Origin: Rhinopithecus roxellana
Lineage: Eukaryota > Chordata > Mammalia > Primates > Cercopithecidae
Length of the DNA stretch: 64,000 bases
NCBI RefSeq assembly: GCF_007565055.1
Contig: NC_044565.1
Span: forward strand, 47,255,711-47,319,710
Direction of reading: 5' to 3'
The notes under the pieces were generated by a model. That model searched no databases. It was not told the DNA's origin and worked only from the letters and a program-made list of their open reading frames with translations. Made by a program: the position numbers and the translations under genes. Position 1 is the stretch's first letter, and each line of letters begins with the position of its first letter. Below are positions 46,111 through 57,530 of the stretch, piece by piece.

Positions 46111-47432
46111 TCACAACTTTCTGTGCACTTTCTGGTGCTGGATTAGGTGGCCGTGCTGGTTGAAGGCACGGCCACACTCCCCGCACTCGTAGGGCTTCTC
46201 GCCTGTGTGGATTCGCTGGTGCTGGATGAGCACTGAATACTGGCTGAAGGCCTTCCCACAGCTATTGCATTCATAGGGCTTCTCACCCGTGTGGGTCCTC
46301 AAGTGCACAATCAGAGTTGCTTTCAGGCTGAAGGCTTTGCCACATTCTGTGCACTGGAAGGGCTTTTCACCCGTGTGGATTCTCTCATGCTGGATCAGAG
46401 ACCGGCGTGCACTGAAGGCGTGCCCACATTCACCACACACATAGGGTTTCTCCCCAGTGTGGACTCTCTGGTGCTGGATCAGGTGTGAGTGCTGAACGAA
46501 GGCCTTCCCGCATTCGTAGCATGCATAGGGCTTTTCCTCGGTGTGGATCCGCTCGTGATTCATCAGGGTGGACCGGTGGCTGAAGGTCTTCCCACACTCA
46601 CTGCACTCATAGGGCTTCTCCCCAGTGTGCACGTTGTGGTGCTGAATGAGGACTGAGCGGTCGCTGAAGGCCTTCCCACATTCACTGCACGTGTAGGGCT
46701 TCTCCCCGGTGTGGATCCTTTGGTGCTGCAGCAGTGTCCTCTTCACACTGAAGGTTTTCCCACACTCATTGCACCTGTGAGGCTTCTCCCCAGTGTGTAC
46801 CCTCTGGTGGCTCCGCAGGACAGTGCTATGGTTGAAGGCTTTCCCACACAATGGACACACGTACGGCCTTTCTCCCGTGTGGATCCGCTGGTGCTGAATG
46901 AGATGTGAGAGCTGAGTGAAGGCTTTCCGACACTCGAGACATTCGTGAGGCTTCTCTCCCGTATGTATCTTGTGATGCTGAGCAAGATCTGAGCTCACTC
47001 TAAAGGCTTTTCCACACTCATTACACTCATAGGGCTTCTCACCTGTGTGAATTCTCCTGTGTTTACTAAGGACTGAGCTCTGGCTGAAGGCCTTCCCACA
47101 CACACTGCACACATAGGGTTTCTCTCCAGTGTGGATACGCTGATGCTGCAGGAGGTGAGAACTCCGGCCAAAGCACTTCCCACACTCAACACACATGTAG
47201 GGCCTCTCTCCACATGGCACTGCCTGGTGTGGAGTGAGTGGCATGCTTTGGCTTAAGCCCTGAACTTCACGGTGGTCAACAGAGTTTGGACTCAGACAGA
47301 AGCTTCGCTTTGTTTCATTATTTTCTTGATCAATCCTCCCCAAGGGTGTTTTCCCCAGAATCACTGTTTCCTCTGAAATTAATGGCTTCGGACTCAAGTC
47401 TGTACTTTGACTCTCTCCCTTGGTTTCACATT
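46111..47432 (-). CDS. ZNF250: ZNF250 terminal exon: 13 C2H2 fingers
   Basis: The last coding exon starts after TTGTTCTTTCAG (first base 47432) and ends at TGA 46113-46111. It covers residues 120-559 of the deduced protein. A linker of about 80 residues is followed by 13 consecutive intact C2H2 fingers from about residue 200 to the C terminus. They are joined by TGEKPY-type linkers, with one TEEKPY variant between fingers 8 and 9. No finger is degenerate, unlike ZNF7. The five coding exons total 1680 nt including the stop (559 residues), one fewer than the 560 I recall for human ZNF250. KRAB zinc-finger proteins bind DNA and recruit TRIM28-based repression in the nucleus (family knowledge). 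The target sequence cannot be read off here. Confidence 0.96.
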
Positions 47433-47944
47433 CTGAAAGAACAAATCCAAAATGAAAATGTTAATGCTACTCAAAACTGAAGAGCTAGTGCAACACTGAA
47501 ACTGGCCTTGCTGATGAAGGTGCAAAATCCCTCAATGCACACGTCTGTGTGAGCTAGAGAGGAACAGAACCACCATAACTGTGTCAAACAACTAGAAATC
47601 TGAAGATAATGTTTCCAAACAGGAATGTGCCAAGGCTAATTGTGAGGTTTAAGAGAAAGGTGCAAACTCCAGTTTGAGGTCACACCCCTGCGTGGAGTCC
47701 ACAGAACAGCAGGGCAATAGCCCAGTGGTGCCTGAGCCCTGCCCTCCCAGGGGTCCTCATGTGGACAGAGCTGAAATGCAGGCCGACACAACGTGGGTGC
47801 CCTGTGGGGCAGACAGCAGCACTTGGGCAGGCAGGGAGAGGTGTAAGTTATGAGCAAGTTGGGGGGTGCCATCTGGAGGCCAATAGACATTGTACATGAG
47901 GTAGGGGTGGTGGTGCTGTTACCTCTTTGTGGAAAAGAATTTCT

Positions 47945-48236
47945 CTTTTTTTTTTGAGACGGAGCCTTGCTCTGTTATCCAGGCTGGAGTGCGGTGGTGC
48001 CATCACGGCTCACTGCAACCCCCACCTCTCGGGTTCAAGCGATTCTTGTGTCTGAGCCTTCTGAGTAACTGGGATTATAGACGCACGCCACCATGCCTGG
48101 CTAATTTTTGTATTTTTAGTAGAGATGGGGTTTTGCCGTGTTGGCCAGACTGGTCTTGAACTCTTGACCTCAAGTGATTCACCCACCTCAGTCTCCCAAA
48201 GTACTGGGATTACAGGTGTGAACCACTGGGCCTGCC
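47945..48236 (-). mobile_element. Alu
   Basis: Full-length antisense element, ending GGGCCTGCC with a damaged 5' terminus. Confidence 0.92.
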
Positions 48237-48485
48237 ATGTGGAAGATACTTTCATGTGCACCATGCAATGGTAGGAGGAGGGGAGGGAAGGACAAGACTG
48301 AAGGTGCAGAGGGACATAATGGGAATCTGCTGCCAACTTTAGGCCACAGATGAGGCCTTCAGGAGCAGCAGCACAGATGGCGGGAAAGGCTGGAGTGGAG
48401 ACCCTTCTGGGAGCAGGTCGAGTGCTCTGCAGGCTGATTGTGTGTGAGTGGGTGGGAGGTAAGAGGTGCTGAGGACAACAGTGAT

Positions 48486-48646
48486 TTTTTTGTTTTTTAG
48501 AGGAGTCTCGCTCTGTCACCCAAGCTGGAGTGCAGTGGCTGCTATCATAGCTCACTGCAGCCTCAAGCTCCTGGGGGGCTCAAATGATCCTCCTGCCTTT
48601 GCCTCCCAAAGTGCCGGGATTACAGGCTTGAGCCATTGTGCCTGGC
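48486..48646 (-). mobile_element. Internally deleted Alu
   Basis: About 160 bp. CTCCTGCCTTTGCCTCCC joins the right arm directly to the end of the left arm. Confidence 0.87.
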
Positions 48647-48649
48647 TCT

Positions 48650-49690
48650 AAACATTATTTTGTTTTATTTAGTTATGCACGTTTCTGAGCTTTCTATAAT
48701 TTCATGGAGCACAGTCTTCTGGAACTTGTTTTCCCATCAGCATTATGTTTTTGAGATATATCATGTTGTTGTACAGCAGTTATTCAATCATTTTCACTGC
48801 AGTATTTTCCATTAGGTTAAAATACCATAGTTTGTTTATGTCTATTCTGTTTATGAACATAATTCTTTTTTTTTTTGAGACAGAGTCTCACTCTGTCACC
48901 CAGGCTGGAGTGCAATGGCATGATCTCAGCTCACTGCAACCTCTGCCTCCTGGGTTGAAGTGATTCTCCTGCCTCAGCCTCCCTGGTGGCTGGGATTACA
49001 GGCACATGCCACCACGGCCAGCTAATTTTTTTGTATCTTTAGTAGAGACAGGGTTTCACCATGTTGGCCAGGATGGTCTCAAACTCCTGACGTTGTGATG
49101 CACCCGCCTTGGCCTCCCAAAGTGCTGGGATTACAGGCATGAGCCACGGCACCCAGTCCTGAATTATTTTCAAATTTTTTTTAAATCATGAAGCATGCTT
49201 CTGTGAAGGTTCTCCTATGTTTCCTGGTGCTTACACACAAATGCCCTTGCTGTATACATATGCAAGAGTGGGAAGTGGTAAACAGAGGAATTCATGTTTT
49301 CAATTTCAGGTTTTTTTTTTTTTTTTCCCTTCAGTTTATCTCCATTCTCTCAGGATGTGATGTTTTCAATTTCATTGGACAATGCCATACTTTTCCAAAG
49401 TGGCTATGTTAATTTATATCCCTATTAGCTGCCCTACATCCTCACCCACATGTGATATTGTCAGATCTTTCCATTTTTTCCATTCTGAAGGTGTAACATC
49501 GTGTCACAGTGGTTCTGATTTCCACTTTACTGATGAATAATGAGGCTGAGCAGTTTTCTTGTTTATTGGCCCTTTGGTTTTCCTAATCTACGCAGAAACT
49601 TGTGCCTACTTTTCTTTTTGAGTATTTGTGTCTTTTTATTCTATTCAGAGGAATTTATTTATTAAGTGTATTGACAAATTCAAACAGTGA
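48650..49690 (-). mobile_element. Old L1 3' region split by an Alu
   Basis: Minus-strand L1 3' UTR and ORF2-end text: TTTTCCAAAGTGGCTATG and TTCACTGCAGTATTTTCC on the + strand match the reverse complement of L1M elements. An Alu interrupts it at 48866-49158. Confidence 0.7.
48866..49158 (-). mobile_element. Alu inside old L1
   Basis: Full-length antisense Alu. Confidence 0.93.
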
Positions 49691-49741
49691 GAATTTAAGT
49701 TTTTTTAATTAAAAAATTTAAATTCACTATCTTCAGTTTAA

Positions 49742-50032
49742 TTTTTTTGAGATGGAGTTTCAGTCTTATTGCCCAGGCTGGAGTGCAATGGTGTGATCTC
49801 AGCTCACTGCAACCTCCGCCTCCCAGGTTCAAGCGATTCTCCTGCCTCAGCCTCCCGAGGAGCTAGGATTACAGGCATGCACCACCACGCCCAGATAATT
49901 TTTTGTATTTTTAGTAGAGATGGGGTTTCACCATGTTGGCCAGCCTGGTTTCGAACTCCTGACCTCAGGTGATCCATCCGCCTTGGCCTCTCGAAGTGCT
50001 GGGATTACAGGCGTGAGCTACCGCCCCCAGCC
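49742..50032 (-). mobile_element. AluS-like
   Basis: CAGTTTAAT is duplicated at both ends. Confidence 0.93.
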
Positions 50033-50107
50033 CAGTTTAATACAATTTTTAACATTTAACACATTTTTAACAATTTACTCTTGAGTAAAGAAAGTTACTC
50101 TGTGTGG

Positions 50108-50320
50108 GTTTTTTTGAGACAGGGTCTCACTCTGTCACCCAGGCTGGAGTGCAGTGGTGTGATCACGGCTCACTGCAACCTCCACCTCCTGGGCTCAAGC
50201 CATCCTCCTGTCTCAGCCTCCATGTGGCTGGGATTACAGGAATGCACCACCATGTCTGGCTAATTTTTAAATTTTATTTTGTAGTGTGGGGTCTCAGTAT
50301 CTTGCCTAGGCTGGCTACAT
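50108..50320 (-). mobile_element. Truncated old Alu
   Basis: The right arm and part of the left arm remain. The sequence breaks off at CTTGCCTAGGCTGGC. Confidence 0.85.
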
Positions 50321-50458
50321 GTTTTTTAAACTGATAGAAGTTTTAGTTCTTTCTTTCTTTAATGTATAAGCCTCATCTTCACAGAATAAAAGCCTATAGG
50401 CTAAAGAAATAGTTACTCATTTACACGGAAAAGTATTATTTCTATTGTCTGAAGTTTC

Positions 50459-50744
50459 ACCAGGTGTGGTGGCTCATGTCTGTAATCCCAGCACTTTGGG
50501 AGGGCAAGGCGGCAGGATCACTTGAGGCCAGAAGTTCAAGACCAGCTTGTGCAACATGGTGAAACCCCATCTCTACAAAAATTAGCTGGGTATGGTGGTC
50601 TACACCTGCGGTTATAGCTACTCTCAGGAAGCTGAAGTGGGAGGAATGCTTGAGCCCAGGAGGTTGAAACTGTGATGAGTCATGATTATGCCACTGTACT
50701 CCAGCCTGGGCAACAGAGTGACAGCCTGTCTAAAAAAAAAAAAA
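50459..50744 (+). mobile_element. Old Alu (AluJ-like)
   Basis: Diverged full-length element with tail TCTAAAAAAAAAAAA. Confidence 0.9.
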
Positions 50745-50811
50745 GGTTCCTGAATGGGTGGCTTCTGACCTGATGACAAGATGGGCAAGATGCCTTTAAT
50801 AATGAAACATA

Positions 50812-50947
50812 GGCCAGGCACAGTGGCTCATGCCTGTAATCCCAGCATGTTGGGAGGCTGAGGCAGGAGGATTGCTTGAGCCCAGGAGTTTGAGACCAGC
50901 TTGGGCAACATAGCAAGACCCTGTCTCTACAATGTACTCCAGCCTGA
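50812..50947 (+). mobile_element. Alu lacking most of the right arm
   Basis: The left arm joins at CTCTACAATGTACTCC to the last bases of the right arm. A CA repeat follows in place of the A tail. Confidence 0.87.
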
Positions 50948-50948
50948 A

Positions 50949-50972
50949 ACACACACACACACACACACACAC
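50949..50972 (+). repeat. (CA)12 microsatellite
   Basis: Perfect dinucleotide run that replaced an Alu tail. Confidence 0.95.
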
Positions 50973-51465
50973 TAAACTAACTGTATAAGAGATTACTTGC
51001 TCAATCATCCATGGCACGAAAGCATCATATGACTGTCTGTGAGACAGACTCAAGTTGCTGTGAAGGTCAAACTTGCCTGCACCTTGCATCCATACTCTGC
51101 AGAAGCTGGACTTCAGCCAAGAGTCACTTGCTTTTAGAATGATGGTTTCAGTTGTTGTTTTAAGTATAAAGTAGGGAAGTATGTTTTAAGCATGACAAAA
51201 AAAGGAAAAAAAGTGATTTCACAGATATAAATTTTTAATTATAAAAACCCAGTAATCTCTCTAGGCTTACTATGGCTCACAAGAAAAGGAAAAATGTTTT
51301 AAATATTAAAAAACACAAAAAGCCCCTCCCTGGTGTTTTGTAGCAATTGTGTGAGTTGTTTAACACGCTTCATAGCACCCTGAGTAGCCTCTACATTCTT
51401 GTAGAACATGAGCATTAACACCTTCAGAGATTGTACTGAATTAAAAAGATCAGGTATACACTTAC

Positions 51466-51525
51466 CCCATGGACAAGATAAACTGTCTTGTGTACAGGCT
51501 GTAGCGTGGTCACATTTGAGGTTGT
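51466..51525 (-). CDS. ZNF250: ZNF250 coding exon 4 (linker)
   Basis: A 60-nt exon between acceptor TTTTTTTTCCAG and donor ATGGG|GTAAGT. It completes an Asp codon from exon 3 and encodes the 20-residue linker DNLKCDHATACTQDSLSCPW. It matches human ZNF250 from memory, except for a few substitutions and one fewer glutamine. Confidence 0.9.
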
Positions 51526-51587
51526 CTGGAAAAAAAACAGCAAGTTGAAGTGACAACAAAATACTCCCTTCAAGAGTGGAAAATCCT

Positions 51588-51912
51588 GGCCGGGCACAGT
51601 GGCTCACATCTGTAATCCCAGCACTTTGGGAGGCCGAGGCGAGTGGATCACTTGAGGTCAGAAGTTCGAGACCAGCCTGGCCAACATATAGTGAAATCCC
51701 ATCTCTACTAAAAAATACAAAAATTAGCTGGACGTGGGATGTGGTGGTGCATGTCTGTAGTCCCAGCTACTAGGGAAGTTGAGGCAGGAGAATCGCTTGA
51801 ACCCCGGAGGCAAAGAGGTTGCAGTGAGCTGAGATCTCACCACTGCACTCCAGCCTGGGGGACAGAGCAAGACTCCATCTCTCAAAAAACAAAAACAAAA
51901 ACAAAAACAAAA
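51588..51912 (+). mobile_element. AluS-like
   Basis: Target duplication AGAGTGG(A/C)AAATCCT on both sides, with a (CAAAAA)n tail. Confidence 0.93.
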
Positions 51913-52956
51913 AAGAGTGGCAAATCCTTCCATTGCTATTAGAACATGTAATTTACTGAGTTATAAACAGCAGAGGCAGGGCTGGGCAGGTGCACACACT
52001 TACCATCCTGAGGAACTGCCAGGACAAGACAAAGGCATATTCCACTCCTCACCTGCTCTGATGCCAGCGGCAGTAATCCAGGTTGTGGCAGGTGGCTTCT
52101 GCTTCTATGCACATCAGTAATCTAAAACTCACTCAGTCCCACTGTCCTCTGTGGCCTGTGCCAGAGGTGAGGTGACCAGGTGCTTCTGTGAAAAAACTTC
52201 TCATCTCCAACCAGCCATGCTCCCAGAGAATTTCACAGTCTCTGTGGTATCAAATTCAAAGGGCACTCAAAGGGAGTTTAAGCTCTCCATCAGGTGAGTA
52301 CATAGCTGGACACGAGAGAGCCCAGGACTGGTTTGGCAGTGGCGGCAAAATGCCCTCCTGTGTTTTCTTGCCTCCTACAGCTGCAGTCAGCAAGCAGAAG
52401 TTCTATGCAAGATTTCCAAGACATGATGATGTGTCTTCTTGTTCACAGTCACTTGGAAAATTAAATTCCTCTAGGGCTGGCATGTACCTTGTTCCTCTGA
52501 GGATATCTGATTTTGCAGGCCAGGAAGAGGTAGACTGTAACACCTGGTGCCCTATCTACATAAAGCTACTTTAGAAATGAGGAGGAGCTTTCAAGGGGAA
52601 AACCACCACATCTGAAACACCGAAGCTGATCAGCCAGCAGAGGTGTTGCCCGAACTGTCCCTGCTCACCCTGAGTGGGGCACACTATGGCAGGACAGGCT
52701 GATGGAGGTTTTCCTAAGACTCAGACATCACCTTACTGAAGTCAGAGGTTCTTTGCCTTAAGCAACCACAAACACGAACTTCAGGGTTGGATCTATGCAC
52801 CATCTTTCCTTTTATAATTTTTTCCATCTAAAGGTCTTGTACATCTTTTGTTAGATTAATTCTTGGATACTTTATATTCCTGATGCTATTATAAATGTTA
52901 TCTTTTAAAATATTACACCTTTGCTGGTTGCTGACAAATATAAATAAAACATTTTT

Positions 52957-53728
52957 GGCCAGGTGCAGTGGCTCATGCCTGTAATACCAGCACTTTGGGA
53001 GGCTGAGGCAGGTGGATCACCTGAGGTCAGAAGTTCGAGACTAGCCTGGCCAACATGGTGAAATCCTGTCTCTACTAAAACTACAAAAATTAGCTGGGCA
53101 TGGTGGCATGGACCTGTAATACCAGCTATTCAAGAAGCTGAGGCAAAAGAATTGCTTGAACCGGCCAGGCGCGGTGGCTCATGCCTGTAATCCTAGCACT
53201 TTGGGAGGCCGAGATGGGTGGATCACGAGGTCAGGAGATCAAGACCATCCTAGCTAACACGGTGAAACCCCATCTCTACTAAAAATACAAAAAAAAAAAA
53301 AAAAAAAAAAAAATTAGTTGGGCGTGGTGGCGGGCGCCTGTAGTCCCAGCTTCTTGGGAAGCTGAGGCAGGAGAATGGCATAAACCTGGGAGGTGGCGGA
53401 GCTTGCAGTGAGCGGAGATTGCACCACTGCACTCCAGCCTGGGCGACAGAGCAAGACTCCATCTCAAAAAAAAAAAATAAAGAAAAAAAGCTGGGTGTGG
53501 TGGCGGGCACCTACTCAGGAGGCTGAGGCAGGAGAATGGTGTGAACCCAGGAGGTGGAGCTTGCAGTGAGCCAACATTGCGCCACTGCACTCCAGCCTCG
53601 GCGAGAGTGAGACTCTGTCTCAAAAAAAAAAACCAAACCGCAGAATTGCTTGAACCTGGGCAGCAGAGTTTGCAGTAAGCCGAGACTCGTGCCACTGCAC
53701 TCCAGACTGGGTGACAGAGCAAGACTGT

Positions 53729-53757
<29 letters not shown>
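52957..53757 (+). mobile_element. Alu containing a composite 1.5-unit Alu insert
   Basis: The outer Alu is 52957-53162 plus 53657-53757. The insert at 53163-53641 is bracketed by a perfect 15-bp duplication, AGAATTGCTTGAACC (53148-53162 and 53642-53656). The insert is a whole AluY followed directly by another Alu right arm (from about 53490). Confidence 0.92.
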
Positions 53758-53759
<2 letters not shown>

Positions 53760-53887
53760 TGTATCCAGCAAAACTGGTAATTTCCCTTGTGAAATTTTAA
53801 TCAATCATTTTCCAGGCTGACAATCACATAAACTGCAAACAATGCTTTTTTCTTTCCAATTCTTATAGCTTTGATTTTGCCTTATTT

Positions 53888-54189
53888 TTTATTTTTATTT
53901 CTTTTTTGAAACAGAGTCTCACTCTGTCACCCAGGCTGGAGTTCAGTAGCGCAATCTCAGCTCACTGCAACCTCCGCCTCCCGGGTGCACACCATTCTCC
54001 TGCCTCAGCCTCCCGAGTAGCTGGGACTACAGGCGCCCGCCACCACGCCCAGCTAATTTTTTTCTATTTTTAGTAGAGACGGGGTTTCACCGTGTTAGCC
54101 AGGATGGTCTCAATCTCCTGACCTTGTGATCCGCTCACCTCGGCCTCCCAAAGTGCTGGGATTACAGGCGTGAGCCACCGCGCCCGGCC
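53888..54189 (-). mobile_element. AluY-like inside old L1
   Basis: Target duplication TTTTGCCTTATTT before 53888 and after 54191. Confidence 0.94.
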
Positions 54190-54692
54190 GGTTTTGCCTT
54201 ATTTCATACATGGGATGCCCAGTACAGTGTTATATGGACATGGGGATGGCGGGCTCCTTTGTCTTGTTCTTGAGATGAACCTGTGTGTTTTCAGCACTTC
54301 ACCTTGAGTGTTAGGTTGAGACACTTCCTTTCCACATTTAGGATGCTTTGTTCTTTTCTAAATCACCAGGTAACTCTCAAAACCTGAATGTCCTATTAGG
54401 AGCAAATCTGGCTAACCAGTCCAGGGACAGAATCACTGCAGCCACGCCCTAACTTCCTCTACATGGCTCTGCACATCAGCTTGTTGAAATTCACTGCTCT
54501 GCTCACTTCCCACCACTGACTGCCACCTGATTCAGCAACCCCCAGTCCAGACTCCTTTGCCAGACAAGGCCAGATAAGGTTTTACCCCAGGTGGAAGCCA
54601 CTCCAATCAGCGGCTCAGTATGAACTAGCTCCACAGCTTTGCTCAGGACCTGTTTAGCCCTCGTGAGGGAGGGGCCAGCTCTCCTCACTCAC

Positions 54693-54806
54693 CTGAGTAG
54701 TCACTCCACAGGCCCTGGCTCTTCTTAGTCCCCTTCCTGTCCAAGACCCAGGGATCTTCCCCTCGTTCCAGCTGGGAGATTATGTCAGGCTTGGATCCTG
54801 GAAGTC
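54693..54806 (-). CDS. ZNF250: ZNF250 coding exon 3 (KRAB-B box)
   Basis: 114 nt between acceptor CCACGAGCAG and donor CTCAG|GTGAGT. It encodes residues 62-99, with the KRAB-B core SQLERGEDPWVLDRKG. Phase 1 at both ends, as usual for KRAB-B exons. Confidence 0.94.
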
Positions 54807-55044
54807 CTGCTCGTGGGGAGGGAAGTCTTTGTTTATACAATATTTACAGAGCCCCCTCCCCCTGCCCAAGCCACTTGTGGGGACATGAAAATGGACAGGA
54901 CTGACCTTCTGCTGGAGCTGAACACCCAGAGAGGTGATGAGAGCAAACCTCCAGGACCAGCCTGCCCCAGGCCCCGTACCCTGAGAAGCCCCCACCCCAG
55001 TCTAATACACAGATACACAGACAAGGCCTGCTAAGGGGGCTTAC

Positions 55045-55186
55045 CCAATGAGACTACATTCCCATAGGTTTCCATCATCACATTTCTGTAGAGGCCTCTC
55101 TGAGCAGGACACAGGCGGTCCCATTCATCCTGGGAGAGGAGCACAGCCACATCCTCGAAGGTCAACTTGGCCTGGAATGACAGGGG
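55045..55186 (-). CDS. ZNF250: ZNF250 coding exon 2 (KRAB-A box)
   Basis: It encodes the KRAB-A box: LTFEDVAVLLSQDEWDRLC leads into the YRNVMMETYGNVVSLG end, about residues 15-61. This is the segment that contacts TRIM28. The acceptor is a tandem CAG|CAG|CCCC on the minus strand. The downstream AG gives exon start 55186 and the human-like Gln-Pro-Leu junction, and the upstream one adds a glutamine (start 55189). The donor is ATTGG|GTAAGC. Confidence 0.95.
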
Positions 55187-55251
55187 CTGCTGCAGGTAAG
55201 ACCAAATCCTGACCTCTGTGATGGGGAGTGGGTGCATGTGACATGAGCAGT

Positions 55252-55398
55252 GGCAATGCGGGGAGGGGCTCTGTGAGCTGAGGTGGGTACTGGGAAGGGG
55301 CCACAGAGTTCAGGGGATGCAGTTGGCAATGTGGGGGAGGGGCTCTGTGAGCTGAGGTGGGTACTGGGAAGGGGCCACAGAGTTCAGGGGATGCAGTG
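55252..55398 (+). repeat. 73-bp tandem duplication in ZNF250 intron 1
   Basis: Two nearly identical direct copies begin GGCAATG at 55252 and 55325 and differ by one substitution and one inserted G. Confidence 0.93.
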
Positions 55399-55489
55399 AT
55401 GCTCTGGCTCTCTCAGGAGCTCTATGGGGCACAGAAGGAACCACAGGGCTCTGGCTGGGGGCACTGCATAAGCATTGGGGACAGTTTAC

Positions 55490-55531
55490 CTGGGGTCCTG
55501 CCGGCACTGGCAAGAGCCTGGCTGCTGCCAT
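55490..55531 (-). CDS. ZNF250: ZNF250 coding exon 1 (start codon)
   Basis: ATG at 55531-55529 followed by 14 codons (MAAARLLPVPAGPQ) and donor CCCAG|GTAAAC. An acceptor CCTCAG|AGGCCCC places the exon start at 55551, so the promoter lies farther upstream. The in-frame codon before the ATG is GTG, so this ATG is the natural start. The sequence matches the human N terminus. Confidence 0.92.
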
Positions 55532-55551
55532 CACCTGGTCTCCTGGGGCCT

Positions 55552-56624
55552 CTGAGGATCACAGAAATTGAAGGAGCCTCTGGGGCTGAGGAAGAGGAGG
55601 GGGCAAATGAGGGGCATGGTCTTGAGACCCTAACTTCCTGGGGGGCCCTCAGGGGATCCCTGGGCCTCAGAGTCAGTGAGGGGCACACTGAGGTCAGGTG
55701 CAAGGAGCTGCTACTTTTGCAGCCTTGGTCTGCCTTGCCTCCCCCGTGAACTCTGACCCTATGGTTCAGGAGCCTGTCCAGGCCCTGAACACACAGTTTC
55801 TGGGTCTGCCCAGCCAGTACTGGGCTCTCTGAACACCAGGTGCAAGGCACTTGCTGCACCCTGGTCCCGGCCCATGGTCCTGCCATACACAAGGATACCA
55901 GCTCACCAAGGCCCTGTGTGTTCTATACCTGAGGCACTCACACAAGTACCAGACTGTCCCCAAGTCATGTGGGGGATACAGGCATCAGGCCAAGCTGCTT
56001 CCCCAAACACCCTCCCAATTAAGAAAGCCTTGGCCACCAGGGTGACAATAAGACTCCCCTCACCCCACGCTTAGGCAGCCCTGGTGCTCCAGTGTGGCAC
56101 CAGGTTCAACCAGGTATTCAAAGGGGAGGCATGAGAAGTGGTCAGTTCTGGACAAACTGAGTCAACAGTGGCCCAGGGATCTGGTCTGAGCAGCTGAAGG
56201 AAAACTTGTCATCAAGTGAGAAAGGGATGCTTGGGGTAGTGGGGCCTGTGCTGGAACGTAACACGACAAGGTAAGCAAGGGTATCTGACACACACCCAAA
56301 TGGCTGGGAAAAAGGGGGAGTGCGGGCAAGAGCTTTCCTGACACATTTGGTCCTGTACAGGATAGGGTTCACAGTCCTTTGGAGCATCAAAGTCTGTGAC
56401 AGGGACACAGAAACCAAGCAGGTGACCAAAGGTGGGAGATCACTCCAGAAAAACGTGGTATAAGAAAGCAACCAACCCCCTCACATGCTTGCCTCAGATG
56501 GGCACCACAACAAACAGGGTGCTTTAAGAGTGACAAAATCGGTGTCAGGGCTGCCCGGAAGAAAGGGCCTGGGGGCAGAAGTCAAGGGATATCATAATTC
56601 CATTGTCTATAAAACATCAGATAC
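55552..56624 (-). other. ZNF250 5' intron, no repeat recognised
   Basis: G+C-moderate unique DNA. Open frames on both strands (for example 55422-55892 minus) have no domain or splice support. Confidence 0.5.
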
Positions 56625-57530
56625 AGGCAGGCATGGTGGCTCATACCTGTAATCTCAGCACTTTGGGAGGGCGAGGCGGGTAGATCACCTGTCAGGAGTT
56701 TGAGACCAGCCTGGCCAACAGGGTGAAACCCCGTCTCTACTAAAAATACAAAAATCAGGCCGGGCGCAGTGGCTCACGCCTGTAATTCCAGCACATTGGG
56801 AGGCTGAGGCAGACGGATCATCCGAGGTTGGGAGTTCAAGACCAGCCATGACCAACATGGGGAAACCCCGTCTCTACTAGAAACACAAAATTAGCCAGGC
56901 GTGATGGTGCATGCCTGTAGTCCCAGCTACTCGGGACGCTGAGGCAGGAGAACTGCTTGAACCTGGGAGGCGGAGGTTGCGATGAGCCAAGATCATGCCA
57001 TTGCACTTCAGCCTGGGCAACAAGAGCAAAACTCCATCTCAAAAAAAAAAAAAAAAGGCTGGGCGCGGTGGCTCAAGCCTGTAATCCCAGCACTTTGGGA
57101 GGCCGAGACGGGTGGATCACAAGGTCAGGAGATCGAGACCATCCTGGCTAACACAGTGAAACCCCGTCTCTACTAAAAAAATACAAAAAACTAGCCGGGA
57201 GAGGTGGCGGGCGCCTATAGTCCCAGCTACTCGGGAGGCTGAGGCAGGAGAATGGCGTGAACCCGAAAGGCGGAGCTTGCAGTGAGCTGAGATCTGGCCA
57301 CTGCACTCCAGTTTGGGCGACAGAGCCAGACTCCGTCTCAAAAAAAAAAAAAAAAAAAAAAAATCAGCTGGGTGTGGTGGTGCATGCCTGTAATCCCAGC
57401 TACTCAGGAGGCTAAGGCAGGAGAATCACTTGAACCCAGGAGGCGGAGGTTGCAGTGAGCTGAGATTGTGCCACTGCACTCCAGCCCGGGCAACAGAGTG
57501 AGACCCTGTCTCAAAGCAAAACAACAAACA
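56625..57530 (+). mobile_element. Three-level Alu nest
   Basis: The outer Alu (56625-56757 and about 57361-57530) has ACATCAGATA near both ends. A second Alu (56758-57056) sits in its linker, and a young monkey-type AluY (57057-57360) follows the second one's A tail. Confidence 0.92.

Larger units (their letters stand above)
47433..51465 (-). other. ZNF250 intron 4
   Basis: Begins GTAAGTG (minus strand) and ends TTCTTTCAG. It contains seven Alus or Alu pieces and an old L1. The unique segments at 47433-47944, 48237-48485 and 50973-51465 show no exon. Confidence 0.85.
52800..54370 (-). mobile_element. Old L1 ORF2 region, antisense, interrupted
   Basis: Pieces at 52810-52956, 53758-53887 and 54190-54370 read in order as the reverse complement of L1 ORF2 (for example TTGTATCCAGCAAAACTGG, CTCCTTTGTCTTGTTC). 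Two Alu insertions separate them. Confidence 0.75.
51526..54692 (-). other. ZNF250 intron 3
   Basis: Bounded by CAG|GTGAGTGAGG and TTTTTTTTCCAG on the minus strand. It holds an Alu, an old antisense L1 and the Alu nest at 52957-53757. The stretch 51915-52800 shows no exon or recent repeat. Confidence 0.85.

Noticed and set aside
55357..55892. Open frames of 130-156 codons on both strands around 55.4-55.9 kb
   Set aside because: They overlap the tandem duplication and the tiny ZNF250 start exon. Only the 14-codon exon has splice and homology support.
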